A stretch of DNA of 64,000 nucleotides from Pectobacterium carotovorum (GCF_033898505.1 NZ_JAXAFK010000002.1:1-64000), one strand, 5' to 3'; positions 36,827 through 48,433 are shown, counted from the stretch's first letter. The notes: a model not told the origin generated them from the letters alone. A program made the numbers and translations.

Positions 36827-39800
36827 GTGAGGCGACTGCCCGGAATTGTAGTCATCGCGGGTGCCACTCTTGTCGTGATGGTTGCGCTGTTAGTCAGCGG
36901 CTTAAGACTGGTGCTGCCGCAGCTCGATCACTTCCGGCCACAGCTGGTGGCCTGGGCGCAGTCTGCGGTGGGTGTTCCGTTAGAAATCGGCTCGATGACG
37001 GGGCGGTGGGAGTCCTTTGGCCCCACGCTGGAGATTGAAAAGCTTCGCACGTCCCTGCCGGAATCGGACTGGCAGGTTGATCGCATTACGCTGGCGTTGG
37101 ATGTGTGGCAGTCGCTGTTGCACGGGCGCTGGCAGTTTCGCGATCTCACGTTTCACCAGTTAAAGCTTGATATCAATAGCCAATTTACCGGGCAGCAGCA
37201 GGACAGCAAACTGATGGAGTCAGGAAAAGTCAGCGACCTTTTCCTGCGCCAGTTTGACCACTTTGACCTGCGTGATAGCCACATTACCTTTCTTACCCCT
37301 TCCGGCTCCCGTGCGGAGCTGAGCATTCCGCAACTGACCTGGCTGAATTCCGACAAACGTCATCGTGCGGAAGGTTTGATCAGCCTGTCGAGTTTTAACG
37401 GTCAGCACGGCGTGGTGCAAATGCGCATGGACTTGCATGATGAGCAGGGGCTGCTCAGCAACGGCACGTTCTACCTGCAAGCTGACAATATCGATATGAA
37501 GCCCTGGCTCAGCCGCTGGATGAAAAACACGACCGGGCTGGAAAGCGCCGATTTTAGCCTGGCGGCCTGGCTGAACGTTCGTGAAGGCGACATCCACAGC
37601 GGTGATGTGTTCCTTAATCAGGGTACGGCTAACTGGGGTGAAGGTCGCGATGCACATCGCCTGAATGTCGATGACATGACGCTGCATGTCAGCCGTCAGG
37701 AAAATGGCTGGCAGGTGGATGTTCCTGAATTGAATCTGGCAACGGATGGCGTCGCCTGGCCGAAAGGTCGGCTCTCCGCCCTCTGGCTGCCAAAAAATGA
37801 ACACATGTTAGGGCCCGATCGGCAGGAAGAGCTGCGCATTCGAGCCAGTAATCTGGCGCTGGAGCGGGTAAGTACGCTGCTCCCGTTGCTGTCCAGCACA
37901 ACGCCAGCGTTGAAAGAGCGCTGGGCAGAGCTGCAACCGACGGGCACATTGAATACCGTTGCTGTTGATATCCCTCTGCAACAGCCGGAGAGAAGCCGCT
38001 TTCAGGCTAACTGGCAGGACGTGAGCTGGAAGCAGTGGAAATTGCTGCCGGGGGTCGATCATTTCTCTGGTTCTGCCCGCGGCAGCGCCGAGCGTGGTCA
38101 GGTCAGCGTAGCGTTAAAGCAGAGCACGCTGCCCTATGTTGATATGTTCCGTGCGCCGCTGGAAATCAAGCAGGCCAGCGGCACGATTGACTGGCGTAAT
38201 GACGCTCAGGGGCTGGCGCTCTGGAGCCACGGGCTGGACGTGCAGGCGAAATCGCTATGGGCTAACGGCGATTTCCGTTATGAGCAGCCTGCTAAACAGG
38301 AACCGAAGCTGGATATTCTGGCGGGTATCCGGCTGACCGACGCAGCGGACGCCTGGCGCTATTATCCTGAACAGTTTATGGGCACCGAGCTGGTGGACTA
38401 TCTGAGCGGCGCGCTGAAGGGCGGCCGTGTTGATAACGCGACGCTGATCTTTGCCGGTAATCCGCAGCATTTCCCGTATACGCATAATGAAGGTCAGTTT
38501 GAAGTCTGGGTTCCGGTTAAAGAGGCGACCTTCGAGTTTCAACCGGGCTGGCCTGCGCTGACGCCGCTGGATATCAATCTGGATTTCGCCAACAACGGCC
38601 TGTGGATGTTTGCGCCGCAAATCTGGCTGGGTAAGGTGGAAGGCAAGAATATTAGTGCGGTCATTCCTGATTATGAAAAAGAGATGTTGCTCATTGATGG
38701 CGAACTGGACGGTCCGGGGCCTGAAGTGGGGAACTATTTTCATCAGACGCCGCTGAAATCCTCGCTGGGTACGGCGCTGGATGAGCTGAAAATTGGCGGA
38801 CCGGTGAAAGGCACGCTGCATCTGGATATTCCGCTTGCCGGTGACGATGTTCGCGCCAGTGGCGATATCGCGCTGAACAATAACAGTCTCTACATCAAGC
38901 CGCTGGATACCACGATTAAGAATCTCACTGGTAAGTTTCGCTATGAAAACGGCAACTTACGCAGTGACACGCTCCAGGCTAACTGGATGAATCAGCCGAT
39001 GACGGTCAATTTCACGACGGAAGAGCAAGCGAAGGCTTTTCTGGTGAATGTTGGTTTGCAAGGCGACTGGCAGCCTGCGCTTTTGCCCGGTTTACCGACA
39101 TCGGCAAGCAAAGACGTGTCCGGTTCGGCAGGCTGGAAAAGTACGGTCGCCGTCAACCTGCCGCATTCCGGTAAAACAACCTACGATGTTGATGTACAGG
39201 CCGATCTAAATAAAGTAAGTAGTCACTTACCTAACCCGTTAAGTAAACCTGCTGGTGAGAACCTGCCGCTGGAGGTAAAAGCCAACGGTGACCTGAATGG
39301 CTTCACGATGCACGGACGGTTGGGCAAGGATAACCACTTCAATAGCCAATGGCTGCTGAAAGGCGACACCGTGACGCTGGCACGAGCAAGCTGGCAGAAC
39401 GGGACAACGGCGGCACCTGCATTACCAGAAGATTCCTCGCTGGTGCTCGATCTTCCGCCGTTGGATGCGGAAAGCTGGCTGGGGCTCCTGCCATCGCTGC
39501 GTGCCTCGACATCGGCGGAAGGCAGAAAGGCACACAGTTCCCTTCGTTTCCCGGAAGCGGTGACGTTGCGGACACCTGAGCTACAGCTGCTAGGGCAGCA
39601 GTGGCACGATCTGGAAATCACACGCAAAAATACGCTGGGTGGCAGTGAAGTACAGGCAAAAGGGCGTGAAATTGACGGAATGGTTGAGATACCCAATCGC
39701 GGCATATGGCGCAGCGATATCAATTATCTCTACTACAATCCTCAGTGGAAAGGGAATGAAGCGACCAACCCGGTGGCGTTAGCAGAGAAAAAATCGCCGC

Positions 39801-40657
39801 TGAACGACCCGAGCATTAGCTTTGAAGACTGGCCGTCGCTGGCGGTTAACTGTCGCCAGTGCTGGATTATCGGGCAGAATATGGGAAGTATTCAGGGAAC
39901 GCTGCTGCCAGAAAAGGAAAAATTAACGCTGACGGACGGCATTATTGATACGGGTAAAGCCCGTCTGACGGTGAACGGTTCCTGGCAGGAAAATGCGGAA
40001 GGCGTACGGACCGCACTAAAAGGCCGCCTGACGGGAGAAAGTCTGGAGCAGAACGCTAACTGGTTCGGCGTTGATTCACCGCTCAAGGCCGGTTCTTTCG
40101 ATGTGGATTACGATTTGTACTGGCGTGGAACACCTTGGGCACCGGATATTGCCAGCCTGAGCGGAATATTGCACACGCGCATTGGTAAGGGTGAAATTGC
40201 CGAAGTTGGCGCGGGCCAGGCGGGTCAACTGCTGCGTTTATTGAGCTTCGATGCGCTGATGCGTAAGCTGCGGTTTGATTTTAGTGATACGTTTGGTCGT
40301 GGATTTTACTTCGATTCGATTCGTAGCACCGCATGGATTAAAGACGGTGTGTTGCATACTGATGATATGCTGATCGACGGGCTGGAGGCAGATATCGCGA
40401 TGAAAGGCGATCTCGACCTCGCTCAGCGACAGGTCAATATGGAAGCGGTTATTGCCCCGGAAATTTCCGCGACGGTGGGCGTGGCGACCGCATTTGCCGT
40501 CAACCCGGTTGTGGGAGCCGCCGTGTTTGCTGCCAGTAAAGTGCTGGCACCGCTATGGAACAAGATTTCGCTGATTCGTTACCAGATTTCCGGTAGCGTC
40601 GATCAGCCAAAGATTCAGGAAGTGCTGCGTGAGCCGAACAAAAAGAAAGGCGAATAA
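36827..40657 (+). CDS. yhdP: YhdP, AsmA-like phospholipid transport protein
   Basis: A 1276-residue envelope-spanning protein with one N-terminal membrane anchor (about 5-27) and a very long repeating-groove domain of the AsmA/TamB/VPS13 bridge type; its C-terminal DUF3971/AsmA2-like part includes QLLRLLSFDALMRKLRFDFSD. With TamB and YdbH it carries phospholipids from the inner to the outer membrane. The start codon is GTG at 36827, well placed after AAGGAG (7 bases). It follows rng by 41 bases, as in E. coli. Confidence 0.95.
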   Translation: MRRLPGIVVIAGATLVVMVALLVSGLRLVLPQLDHFRPQLVAWAQSAVGVPLEIGSMTGRWESFGPTLEIEKLRTSLPESDWQVDRITLALDVWQSLLHGRWQFRDLTFHQLKLDINSQFTGQQQDSKLMESGKVSDLFLRQFDHFDLRDSHITFLTPSGSRAELSIPQLTWLNSDKRHRAEGLISLSSFNGQHGVVQMRMDLHDEQGLLSNGTFYLQADNIDMKPWLSRWMKNTTGLESADFSLAAWLNVREGDIHSGDVFLNQGTANWGEGRDAHRLNVDDMTLHVSRQENGWQVDVPELNLATDGVAWPKGRLSALWLPKNEHMLGPDRQEELRIRASNLALERVSTLLPLLSSTTPALKERWAELQPTGTLNTVAVDIPLQQPERSRFQANWQDVSWKQWKLLPGVDHFSGSARGSAERGQVSVALKQSTLPYVDMFRAPLEIKQASGTIDWRNDAQGLALWSHGLDVQAKSLWANGDFRYEQPAKQEPKLDILAGIRLTDAADAWRYYPEQFMGTELVDYLSGALKGGRVDNATLIFAGNPQHFPYTHNEGQFEVWVPVKEATFEFQPGWPALTPLDINLDFANNGLWMFAPQIWLGKVEGKNISAVIPDYEKEMLLIDGELDGPGPEVGNYFHQTPLKSSLGTALDELKIGGPVKGTLHLDIPLAGDDVRASGDIALNNNSLYIKPLDTTIKNLTGKFRYENGNLRSDTLQANWMNQPMTVNFTTEEQAKAFLVNVGLQGDWQPALLPGLPTSASKDVSGSAGWKSTVAVNLPHSGKTTYDVDVQADLNKVSSHLPNPLSKPAGENLPLEVKANGDLNGFTMHGRLGKDNHFNSQWLLKGDTVTLARASWQNGTTAAPALPEDSSLVLDLPPLDAESWLGLLPSLRASTSAEGRKAHSSLRFPEAVTLRTPELQLLGQQWHDLEITRKNTLGGSEVQAKGREIDGMVEIPNRGIWRSDINYLYYNPQWKGNEATNPVALAEKKSPLNDPSISFEDWPSLAVNCRQCWIIGQNMGSIQGTLLPEKEKLTLTDGIIDTGKARLTVNGSWQENAEGVRTALKGRLTGESLEQNANWFGVDSPLKAGSFDVDYDLYWRGTPWAPDIASLSGILHTRIGKGEIAEVGAGQAGQLLRLLSFDALMRKLRFDFSDTFGRGFYFDSIRSTAWIKDGVLHTDDMLIDGLEADIAMKGDLDLAQRQVNMEAVIAPEISATVGVATAFAVNPVVGAAVFAASKVLAPLWNKISLIRYQISGSVDQPKIQEVLREPNKKKGE

Positions 40658-40713
40658 TGCCGTTAGGGCAGCGCAGTGTACTCAACCGATTATCTGATAA
40701 AGAGTGAAAAACT

Positions 40714-42159
40714 ATGAGCCTTTCGTTTGTCAGTGAGCAGTTACTCACCGCCAACAAATTGAATCTTGACGATCTCGCTGCTGTGCTGGGGTCGCTTAAT
40801 GAGCGTCGTCTGGACTATGCCGATCTCTATTTCCAGTCCAGCTATCATGAATCCTGGGTACTGGAAGACCGTATCATTAAAGACGGTTCTTACAATATCG
40901 ATCAGGGCGTGGGTATTCGTGCGATTGACGGAGAAAAGACCGGGTTCGCTTATGCCGATCAGATCACGCTGAACGCATTGCGTCAGAGTGCGCAGGCTGC
41001 ACGCAGCATTGTGCGGGAACAGGGCACAGGGACTGCGCATACGTTGGGTGCGGTATCGCATAATGCGCTTTATCCAACGTTGAATCCGTTGGATAGCCTG
41101 ACGCGTGAGGACAAAATTGCGCTGTTGCAACGTGCCGACACGGTCGCGCGTGCCACAGATGCGCGGGTGCAGGAAGTGTCAGCCAGCCTGACCGGCGTGT
41201 ATGAGCTGGTGCTGGTGGCGGCAACAGACGGCACGCTGGCGGCGGATGTGCGTCCGCTGGTTCGCCTGTCGATCAGCGTGCTGGTCGAATCTGGGGGCAA
41301 ACGTGAACGCGGCTCCAGCGGCGGCGGCCTGCGTGGCGGCTATGACTACTTCTGGGAAGTGGCTGACGGCGAAGCGCGTGTCGACGCCTGGGCAAAAGAA
41401 GCCGTGCGTATGGCGCTGGTAAACCTGTCGGCGGTGGCTGCACCCGCAGGGCCGATGCCTGTGGTACTGGGTGCAGGCTGGCCGGGCGTGCTGTTGCATG
41501 AAGCAGTAGGTCACGGTCTGGAAGGTGATTTTAACCGTCGCGGTACGTCAGTGTTCAGCGGACAGATGGGGAAACTCGTCGCGTCAGAACTGTGTACGGT
41601 GGTGGATGATGGCACATTGAGCGGACGCCGTGGTTCTCTTTCAATGGACGATGAAGGCGTTCCGGGGCAGTACAACGTACTGATCGAAAACGGTATTCTG
41701 AAAGGCTACATGCAAGACAAGCTGAATGCTCGTCTGATGGGCGTTGCGCCGACGGGCAACGGTCGCCGTGAGTCTTATGCGCACTTGCCAATGCCGCGTA
41801 TGACGAACACCTACATGCTGGCTGGGAAATCAACGCCGGAAGAGATTATCTCCAGCGTTGAATACGGCCTGTATGCGCCAAACTTTGGTGGCGGTCAGGT
41901 CGATATCACCTCTGGCAAGTTCGTCTTCTCGACGTCCGAAGCGTATCTGATCGAAAAAGGCCGTATCACCACGCCAGTCAAAGGTGCAACGCTGATTGGC
42001 TCCGGTATTGAAGCAATGCAGCAGATCTCGATGGTCGGCAACGATCTGGCGTTGGATAAAGGCGTCGGCGTGTGCGGTAAAGAAGGGCAAAGCCTGCCCG
42101 TCGGTGTTGGTCAGCCTACGCTGAAGCTGGAAAGCCTGACCGTTGGCGGCACCGCGTAA
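40714..42159 (+). CDS. tldD: TldD, metalloprotease subunit
   Basis: A 481-residue zinc metalloprotease. The active site HEAVGH is at 262-267 and the third metal ligand is a Cys in [12 protein letters not shown] near the C-terminus. It forms a heterodimer with TldE (PmbA), which is encoded at 49282-50622 in this window; together they mature microcin B17-like peptides and degrade CcdA. The active metal site is in TldD. Confidence 0.97.
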   Translation: MSLSFVSEQLLTANKLNLDDLAAVLGSLNERRLDYADLYFQSSYHESWVLEDRIIKDGSYNIDQGVGIRAIDGEKTGFAYADQITLNALRQSAQAARSIVREQGTGTAHTLGAVSHNALYPTLNPLDSLTREDKIALLQRADTVARATDARVQEVSASLTGVYELVLVAATDGTLAADVRPLVRLSISVLVESGGKRERGSSGGGLRGGYDYFWEVADGEARVDAWAKEAVRMALVNLSAVAAPAGPMPVVLGAGWPGVLLHEAVGHGLEGDFNRRGTSVFSGQMGKLVASELCTVVDDGTLSGRRGSLSMDDEGVPGQYNVLIENGILKGYMQDKLNARLMGVAPTGNGRRESYAHLPMPRMTNTYMLAGKSTPEEIISSVEYGLYAPNFGGGQVDITSGKFVFSTSEAYLIEKGRITTPVKGATLIGSGIEAMQQISMVGNDLALDKGVGVCGKEGQSLPVGVGQPTLKLESLTVGGTA

Positions 42160-42187
42160 TTTGCACTGAATCCTGAGTTCCTTTAAG

Positions 42188-42216
42188 ACCGCGCGTTATT
42201 AGCGCGGTTTTTTTTC
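42188..42216 (+). terminator. Terminator of tldD
   Basis: 7-bp stem ACCGCGC/GCGCGGT (42188-42194 with 42202-42208) followed by eight T. The stop codon of the convergent aaeR (42199-42201) is inside its loop, so it belongs to both genes. Confidence 0.9.
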
Positions 42217-43140
42217 CTCGCTATGATTCTGCCGGTAGCCCTGATACGTCAGGGCGACGTTTTTGAAGTATTCCGTCATGTAGTTAATGCAGACTTGTAC
42301 TTTTAGCGGCAGATTGTCTTTGCGGGTGTAGAGCGCGTAGACCGGGCGCGGATCGGAGTGGTAGCGGTTAAACAGGATCTCGATTTCGCCGCGATTGATT
42401 TCATCCACGACCCACATGAGCGGCACGTACGCGATACCCGCGCCAGCCTTGAGCCAGCGCACCAGCGTTTGCGGATCGTTAGTGACAAAGCGTCCTTGTG
42501 GCGTGACGCGGGTTGAAATGCCTTCCGGGGCGATCAGTTCAAATTCGCTGTCGGGTCGCACGCTGTATTCCAGCCAGGAAAAATTCACCATATCTGCCGG
42601 TTTATCCGGCGTGCCGTGCTGTGCCAGATAGCTTTTGGCGGCACAGACGACCATGGGCATCGAGCCTAAGCGTTTCGAGAACAGGCTGGAATCCTGTAAC
42701 GCCCCGACGCGGATAACGATATCCAGCCCATCGGCAATCAGGTCGGGAGCGGGAATTCCTGTGACCAGATTGACGGACAGGCCGGGATATTCCTTCAGCA
42801 TCGCGGCAGTCATGGTGGACAATACATTCTGCGCCATCGTGGAAGAACTGCCGATGCGCAGCGTGCCGATTGGGGTATTGTTGAAGGCGTAAAGCTGCTC
42901 ATGGACCTCATGAGCCTCATGCAGCATGCGGCGACAGCCGTGATAGTAAATTTTCCCCGCTTCCGTCAGCCCAATGCTACGCGTACTGCGGTTCAGCAGC
43001 TTAATCTGTAGTTCATCTTCAAGCTTGGTGACGGTCTGGCTGACGGCGGATACGCTCATCTGCAACTGGCGGGCAGCCGCGGTAAAAGAACCAAATTCCA
43101 CCACGCGGGCAAACACCGACATACTCTTTAGTCTTTCCAT
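42199..43140 (-). CDS. aaeR: LysR-type regulator AaeR
   Basis: A 313-residue LysR-family regulator. N-terminal winged helix-turn-helix (SFTAAARQLQMSVSAVSQTV, about 18-37) and a C-terminal inducer-binding domain. It is divergent from aaeXAB and in E. coli activates this efflux operon in response to p-hydroxybenzoic acid and other aromatic carboxylates. Its last codons overlap the tldD terminator. Confidence 0.92.
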   Translation of the reverse strand: MERLKSMSVFARVVEFGSFTAAARQLQMSVSAVSQTVTKLEDELQIKLLNRSTRSIGLTEAGKIYYHGCRRMLHEAHEVHEQLYAFNNTPIGTLRIGSSSTMAQNVLSTMTAAMLKEYPGLSVNLVTGIPAPDLIADGLDIVIRVGALQDSSLFSKRLGSMPMVVCAAKSYLAQHGTPDKPADMVNFSWLEYSVRPDSEFELIAPEGISTRVTPQGRFVTNDPQTLVRWLKAGAGIAYVPLMWVVDEINRGEIEILFNRYHSDPRPVYALYTRKDNLPLKVQVCINYMTEYFKNVALTYQGYRQNHSEEKKPR

Positions 43141-43565
43141 TATTCACTCTGGCTTAAAAGTGATTTAGATCACACTATGTAGATAAGGTGATAATAAGCA
43201 TCCATAATATAGCCTATCCGGTGATGCCGGGTGGAACATTGTCCGCCATCGTTCAAGCGGCAAGCGTTGCTTGAAGGTGAACGCGAGCAGACATCGCCCT
43301 TGCGGTCGTCCATGATTACTCACCGCCCAGAGCTAGCCAATGATTGTGTTTATTTATCCAATGTAGATCGTGCGCTGATTTCCCATCGCTAGTCAGCCTC
43401 TGCTGGCATCGCTATTCATCAGTTTAACGCTATTTAATTCGCTGGTTACAGCCTGCGGGATGAAGCGCTTTTGTCTATGCTGAACGTCAGCATCAGACGA
43501 CATCATTTACCATCCGGTAGCGGACCTGCGCGCTACCGCTACCTAACAGAAAAAAGGAAAAGAGG
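43141..43565. promoter_or_regulatory. aaeR-aaeX divergent control region
   Basis: 425 bases, no gene seen. It must hold the promoters of aaeR and aaeXAB and the AaeR sites. I see an inverted pair TTCAAGCG/CGTTGCTTGAA (about 43252-43276) and an A+T-rich stretch before aaeR, but cannot identify the operator. Confidence 0.45.
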
Positions 43566-43769
43566 ATGAGTTCACTCCCGGTTATGGTGCTGTTCGGGTT
43601 GTCATTTCCCCCCGTATTTTTTGTCTTGCTGGTGTCATTGACCCTGTTTTTTGTCGTGAACCGCCTGCTGCAACCGACGGGTATCTATGACTTCGTCTGG
43701 CATCCGGCGCTGTTTAACAGTGCACTGTTCTGCTGTTTGTTCTATTTACTCTTCCGTTACGGTCTGTGA
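43566..43769 (+). CDS. aaeX: AaeX, small membrane protein of the efflux operon
   Basis: A 67-residue DUF1656 protein with two hydrophobic segments (about 12-35 and 47-65). It is the first gene of aaeXAB, 7 bases before aaeA. AAGAGG precedes the ATG. Its role in efflux is not known. Confidence 0.93.
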   Translation: MSSLPVMVLFGLSFPPVFFVLLVSLTLFFVVNRLLQPTGIYDFVWHPALFNSALFCCLFYLLFRYGL

Positions 43770-43776
43770 GGCGTCT

Positions 43777-44742
43777 GTGAAAGCTTTCTTTTTAACGTTG
43801 TTTAGGCAGCAGGCCGTGCTGATCAAAAAACTGAGCCGCGTGGTCATTACGCTGGTGATTGTGCTGTGTGCGATTGTCGCCATTTTCCGTGTCTGGGCGT
43901 TTTATACCGAATCACCCTGGACGCGTGATGCCAAATTTACGGCGGATGTTGTCGCAATCGCGCCGGACGTCAGTGGGTTGTTGAGCGACGTTCGCGTCAC
44001 GGACAATCAGCTGGTGAACAAAGGTGATGTGCTGTTTGTCATCGACCAGCCGCGCTACCATCAGGCCGTGGCGCAGGCGGAAGCCGATGTTGCCTACTAT
44101 CAGGCGCTGGTGACGGAAAAACGCCGGGAGTCAGGGCGTCGTGCGCGCCTCGGCGTCAGTGCGATGTCGCAGGAAAATATCGATCAGTCCAGTAATGCCC
44201 TGGAAACCGCTACGCACCAGCTTGCTAAAGCGCAGGCGGTGTTGTCACTGGCGCAGCTGGAGCTGGAACGCACCGTGGTACGCGCCCCTGCCGACGGCTG
44301 GGTGACCAACCTGCATGTGCAGAGCGGTGAGTTCATCGAACGCGGTAATACGGCGGTGGCGTTGGTGAAGAAGGATTCGTTCTACCTGCTGGCGTACATG
44401 GAGGAAACCAAGCTTGAAGGGGTTCGCCGCGGCTACCGTGCAGAAATCACCCCGCTGGGCAGTGAAAAGATATTTTACGGTACGGTCGATAGTGTGGCGG
44501 CTGGTGTGAATAACAGCAGCAGCAGCGCGAACAATAAAGGCCTGGCTAACGTGGATTCCAATCTGGAGTGGGTGCGTCTGGCGCAGCGTGTGCCGGTAAA
44601 AATTCGCCTCGATAGTCAAATGGGCGACCTCTATCCGGCTGGCACGACGGCAACTGTGGTGATTACCGGTGAGCAGGTCAACAATGACAAAAAGCCGTCG
44701 CCGCTTATCCGTCTCCTTTATCGCCTGCGTGAGTTTGGTTAA
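43777..44742 (+). CDS. aaeA: AaeA, membrane-fusion subunit of aromatic-acid efflux
   Basis: A 321-residue periplasmic adaptor of the HlyD/EmrA family. One N-terminal membrane anchor (about 18-40), a biotinyl-lipoyl-like part ([19 protein letters not shown]), a helical hairpin, and [20 protein letters not shown] placed the start at the GTG at 43777, 6 bases after GAGG and 7 bases after the aaeX stop; the frame open upstream of it runs across aaeX. It brings AaeB together with an outer-membrane channel. Confidence 0.92.
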   Translation: MKAFFLTLFRQQAVLIKKLSRVVITLVIVLCAIVAIFRVWAFYTESPWTRDAKFTADVVAIAPDVSGLLSDVRVTDNQLVNKGDVLFVIDQPRYHQAVAQAEADVAYYQALVTEKRRESGRRARLGVSAMSQENIDQSSNALETATHQLAKAQAVLSLAQLELERTVVRAPADGWVTNLHVQSGEFIERGNTAVALVKKDSFYLLAYMEETKLEGVRRGYRAEITPLGSEKIFYGTVDSVAAGVNNSSSSANNKGLANVDSNLEWVRLAQRVPVKIRLDSQMGDLYPAGTTATVVITGEQVNNDKKPSPLIRLLYRLREFG

Positions 44743-44753
44743 GTGAGGCGATG

Positions 44754-46742
44754 ATGAAAACGCCGTCGCTGACAGGCCCCGTGTTCTTTACGACACCGAA
44801 GTTTGCGCGCTTGCGCTTTGCTTTTAAACTGAGCTTTGCGATTGTGCTGTCCCTGTTTCTGGGGTTCCACCTTCAGTTGGAAACCCCGCGTTGGTCGGTG
44901 CTGACAGCGGCGATTGTTGCTGCCGGCCCAGCATTTGCCGCAGGCGGTGAGCCATTTTCCGGCGCAATTCGCCATCGTGGCATGCTGCGCGTCGTTGGCA
45001 CGTTTATCGGCTGTATCGGTGCACTTATCATCATTATCGCCACTGTTCGCGCACCGGTGGTGATGCTGATGCTGTGCTGTATTTGGGCTGGCCTCTGTAC
45101 CTGGGTTTCCTCGCTGGTTAAAGTCGAAAACGCTTATGTGTTCGGGCTGGCGGGCTATACCGCGTTGATTATTATCGTGTCGACGCAGGGAACGCCGCTG
45201 CTGACGCCGCAGTTTGCCGTGGAGCGCTGTAGCGAGATTGTGCTGGGCATCGTCTGTGCCATTCTGGCGGATTTACTGTTCTCGCCGCGTTCGATCAAAC
45301 AGGATGTTGACCGCAGTATTGGTGAGCTGCTGGTGGATCAATATCGGCTACTGCAACTCAGCATGAGCGGTGTGGAGAAAGAAGCCATCGATGCGGCATG
45401 GCACGCGCTGGTACGTAAAACGACGGCGCTAAACGGCATGCACAGCAGCCTGATGCTGGAATCCTCGCGCTGGCAGAACAGTAATCGCCGCTTAACGTCG
45501 CTGCATACGCAATCGCTCACGATGATTACACAGGCGTGTGAAACCTACCTGATGTTGCAGGATGCTCCAACTCCCGTAAAAAGCAGCCTGAAACTGGTGT
45601 TGGAGCAGCCCGTTGAGTCATTCCGCGATGTCCATTGCCGTGTGAAAGCATTGCGCCACCTGATTGCTGCTGACAGTCGCGATGTGCCGCCTACATTGGT
45701 TAGCTGGGTGGGGGCTGCGACGCGCTATCTGCTGTTGGCGAAAGGGGTGCAGACCAACGGGCGTATCACGACGATTGAAGCCGACGTGCTGAACAGCGAT
45801 GTGGAAATTAAAGCGCCGTCAGCCGAAACCCATCATGCCATGATCAACGGTTTACGCACCGGCGTGGCGACTGCGCTGGGCTGCCTGTTCTGGCTGAGCA
45901 CCGGCTGGACCTCTGGCAGCGTATGTATGGTGATGATTGCGGTGGTGACGTCACTTGCCATGCGTTTGCCCAATCCACAGATGATGGCGAAGGATTTTCT
46001 TTTCGGGACGATCTACGCGCTGCCGCTGGGTGCGTTGATGTTCATGTTTATTATGCCGTCAACGCAGCAAAGTATGCTGCTGCTGTGCCTGAGCCTGGGA
46101 GCGATGGCTTTCTTTCTCGGAATTGAAGTACAAAAGCGTCGGCTTGGTTCGCTGGGCGCATTAGCCAGTACGATCAATATCCTGGTGCTGGATAACCCGA
46201 TGACGTTCCACATCAGCCAGTTTCTGGACAGTGCGATCGGCCAGATCATCGGCTGTTTTCTGGCGTTGATGGTGATCCTGCTGATCCGGGATAACACCAA
46301 GGCGCACACGGGGAGAACGTTGCTCAACCGCTTTGTGTATGGCGCGGTCTCAGCGCTGACGACCAACACGGCGCGCCGCAAGGAAAACCACCTGCCTGCG
46401 CTGTATCAACAGCTGTTCCTGCTGCTGAACCGCTTCCCTGACGATATTGCCAAGTATCGCCTCGCACTGTGGCTGATCATCATGCACCAGCGCCTGAGAA
46501 CGCTGGATATTCCGCAAAATGCGGCGCTCTCTGCCTTTCATCGCCAGATTCGTGCGACGGCAGAACAGGTGATTTTGGCTCGACGTGATAGCACGCGTAG
46601 TCGCTATTTCACGCAGTTGTTAGATGAACTTGAACGTTATCAGCAGATGCTGATGGAACAGCAACTTCCCCCGAGCGTGACGGCACCTGTAGGACGATTG
46701 ACCGGGATCCTGCGTGATTATCAGCATGCGCTGAGCAACTAA
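44754..46742 (+). CDS. aaeB: AaeB, aromatic carboxylic acid efflux pump
   Basis: A 662-residue inner-membrane pump of the ArAE/FUSC family, with two hydrophobic halves (about 20-180 and 365-510) separated by cytoplasmic domains. Export of p-hydroxybenzoate and related plant-derived acids is the established E. coli role, relevant to a plant pathogen. Two ATGs are adjacent at 44751 and 44754; the second is better spaced from GAGG. Confidence 0.94.
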   Translation: MKTPSLTGPVFFTTPKFARLRFAFKLSFAIVLSLFLGFHLQLETPRWSVLTAAIVAAGPAFAAGGEPFSGAIRHRGMLRVVGTFIGCIGALIIIIATVRAPVVMLMLCCIWAGLCTWVSSLVKVENAYVFGLAGYTALIIIVSTQGTPLLTPQFAVERCSEIVLGIVCAILADLLFSPRSIKQDVDRSIGELLVDQYRLLQLSMSGVEKEAIDAAWHALVRKTTALNGMHSSLMLESSRWQNSNRRLTSLHTQSLTMITQACETYLMLQDAPTPVKSSLKLVLEQPVESFRDVHCRVKALRHLIAADSRDVPPTLVSWVGAATRYLLLAKGVQTNGRITTIEADVLNSDVEIKAPSAETHHAMINGLRTGVATALGCLFWLSTGWTSGSVCMVMIAVVTSLAMRLPNPQMMAKDFLFGTIYALPLGALMFMFIMPSTQQSMLLLCLSLGAMAFFLGIEVQKRRLGSLGALASTINILVLDNPMTFHISQFLDSAIGQIIGCFLALMVILLIRDNTKAHTGRTLLNRFVYGAVSALTTNTARRKENHLPALYQQLFLLLNRFPDDIAKYRLALWLIIMHQRLRTLDIPQNAALSAFHRQIRATAEQVILARRDSTRSRYFTQLLDELERYQQMLMEQQLPPSVTAPVGRLTGILRDYQHALSN

Positions 46743-46881
46743 TCTCAGTGGACGAGGCGGAGCGATAACACTCACGATTAATCCGAGAGTGCTGCAGGCC
46801 GCGTCCATCACTTCTATACTGAATTATCCATAGCTTCCCTCATCACGTCATGAGATATGACCCTTTTCAGGAGGTAACACG

Positions 46882-48336
46882 ATGTCAGGACAAAATTTGC
46901 AGGATCATGAACTGTTTAAAACGGGCTACTTTGCTGCGGGGAAATGGCAGCAGAGCGGAACCACCTTCGAGGTGGTGAATCCCGCGACGGGTGAGTCTAT
47001 TGCCAGCGTGGCGAAAGCGGGAAAGAAAGAGACGCAGGCGGCGATTGACGCCGCCTATGCCGCTTTTCCTGCCTGGAAGCGTAAAACCGCGAAGGAACGT
47101 TCTGAAATTCTGTATCGCTGGTACGAACTGATTCTGGAAAATAAACGCTATCTGGCGGAGTTGATGACCGCCGAGCAGGGCAAGCCCGTTCAGGAAGCCG
47201 AAGGCGAAGTTGTCTACGCGGCGAATTTCATTCAGTGGTTTGCTGAGCAGGGAAAACGGGCGAACGGTGAGATTATTCCACCCGCTAAGCCTGGATCGAA
47301 AATTTATGCCACGAGTGAACCCGTTGGGGTTGTTGTTGCCATTACACCGTGGAATTTCCCGCTGGCGATGCTGACGCGTAAGCTGGGGCCGGCGCTGGCG
47401 GCGGGGTGTACCGGCGTGATCAAGCCTGCGAACAACACGCCGCTGTCTGCGTTCGCGCTGTTGGCGCTGGCGCAGCAGGCAGGTGTGCCGGACGGTGTAC
47501 TTAACGGCGTGGCGGGCGATACGCAGGCGATCAGTGATACCGTCATGGCGAGCGATAAGGTGCGTAAAATTTCCTTCACTGGTTCGACGGAAGTCGGGAA
47601 AACGCTGGTGCGCAACGCGGCTGACACCATGAAGAAAGTGTCGATGGAACTGGGCGGTAACGCGCCTTATATCGTGTTTGACGATGCGGATATTCAGGCT
47701 GCGGTGAAAGGTGCAATCGCTAACCGTTTCCGTAACGCAGGTCAGGTTTGCGTCAGCGCCAATCGGTTTTATATTCAGGACGGCGTCTACGATGAGTTTG
47801 TCTCTCTGCTCGCGGAAGAAGTGAAAAAATTGAAGGTCGGTAACGGCATGGATGGCGACGTTGTACTGGGTCCGCTGATTGATGATGCCGCCGTCGAGAA
47901 AGTGGAAAAGCACGTCAATGACGCGGTGGAAAAAGGTGGCAAGACGCTTGTTGGTGGTAAACGGCACAAGCTCGGCCACAGCTTCTTTGAGCCAACGGTG
48001 ATTGTTGATGCCAACGAAGAGATGCTGCTTGCGCAGGAAGAAACGTTTGGTCCAGTCGCTCCCTGCTTCCGTTTCAAAACGGAAGAAGAGGTGATTGAAC
48101 GCGCCAACAATACGCCATTTGGTCTGGCGGCTTACTTCTACAGCCAGAATTTACAGCGTGTGTTCCGCGTGGCAGAAGCGTTGGAGAGCGGTATGGTTGG
48201 TATTAACGAGTGCGCGGTTTCAACCGAATTGGCGCCGTTTGGCGGTGTGAAAGAATCGGGATTAGGTCGTGAGGGCTCGGTTCTGGGTCTGGACGAGTTT
48301 CTGGAAGTGAAAACCTGGCATCTTGGCGGGTTGTAA
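46882..48336 (+). CDS. gabD: NAD(P)-dependent succinate-semialdehyde dehydrogenase-type enzyme
   Basis: A 484-residue aldehyde dehydrogenase. Catalytic Cys290 in RNAGQVCVSANR and general base Glu256 in MELGGNAP; cofactor motif FTGSTEVGK. Length, C-terminal FGGVKESGLGREGS and GQVCV are closest to GabD (succinate semialdehyde to succinate in GABA breakdown). gabT and gabP are not nearby, so another semialdehyde is possible. Strong AGGAGG precedes the ATG. It is unrelated to its neighbours and has its own terminator. Confidence 0.85.
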   Translation: MSGQNLQDHELFKTGYFAAGKWQQSGTTFEVVNPATGESIASVAKAGKKETQAAIDAAYAAFPAWKRKTAKERSEILYRWYELILENKRYLAELMTAEQGKPVQEAEGEVVYAANFIQWFAEQGKRANGEIIPPAKPGSKIYATSEPVGVVVAITPWNFPLAMLTRKLGPALAAGCTGVIKPANNTPLSAFALLALAQQAGVPDGVLNGVAGDTQAISDTVMASDKVRKISFTGSTEVGKTLVRNAADTMKKVSMELGGNAPYIVFDDADIQAAVKGAIANRFRNAGQVCVSANRFYIQDGVYDEFVSLLAEEVKKLKVGNGMDGDVVLGPLIDDAAVEKVEKHVNDAVEKGGKTLVGGKRHKLGHSFFEPTVIVDANEEMLLAQEETFGPVAPCFRFKTEEEVIERANNTPFGLAAYFYSQNLQRVFRVAEALESGMVGINECAVSTELAPFGGVKESGLGREGSVLGLDEFLEVKTWHLGGL

Positions 48337-48393
48337 CCTGAGATGATGTCGCGATCTGAATGGATCGTGAGCTTGACGAGCTACCGATAATAT

Positions 48394-48425
48394 ACGGGAT
48401 GAGTGAGCGAACCTTCTCATCCCGT
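48394..48425. terminator. Bidirectional terminator between gabD and darP
   Basis: Perfect 10-bp stem ACGGGATGAG/CTCATCCCGT (48394-48403 with 48416-48425), extended by GATAA/TTATC outside. It lies between two convergent genes and probably serves both. Confidence 0.8.
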
Positions 48426-48433
48426 TATCGTTG

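Noticed and set aside
46885..47979. Long open frame (364 codons) on the minus strand
   Set aside because: It lies fully antisense to the gabD-type gene, whose protein has all family motifs; the antisense product resembles nothing known.
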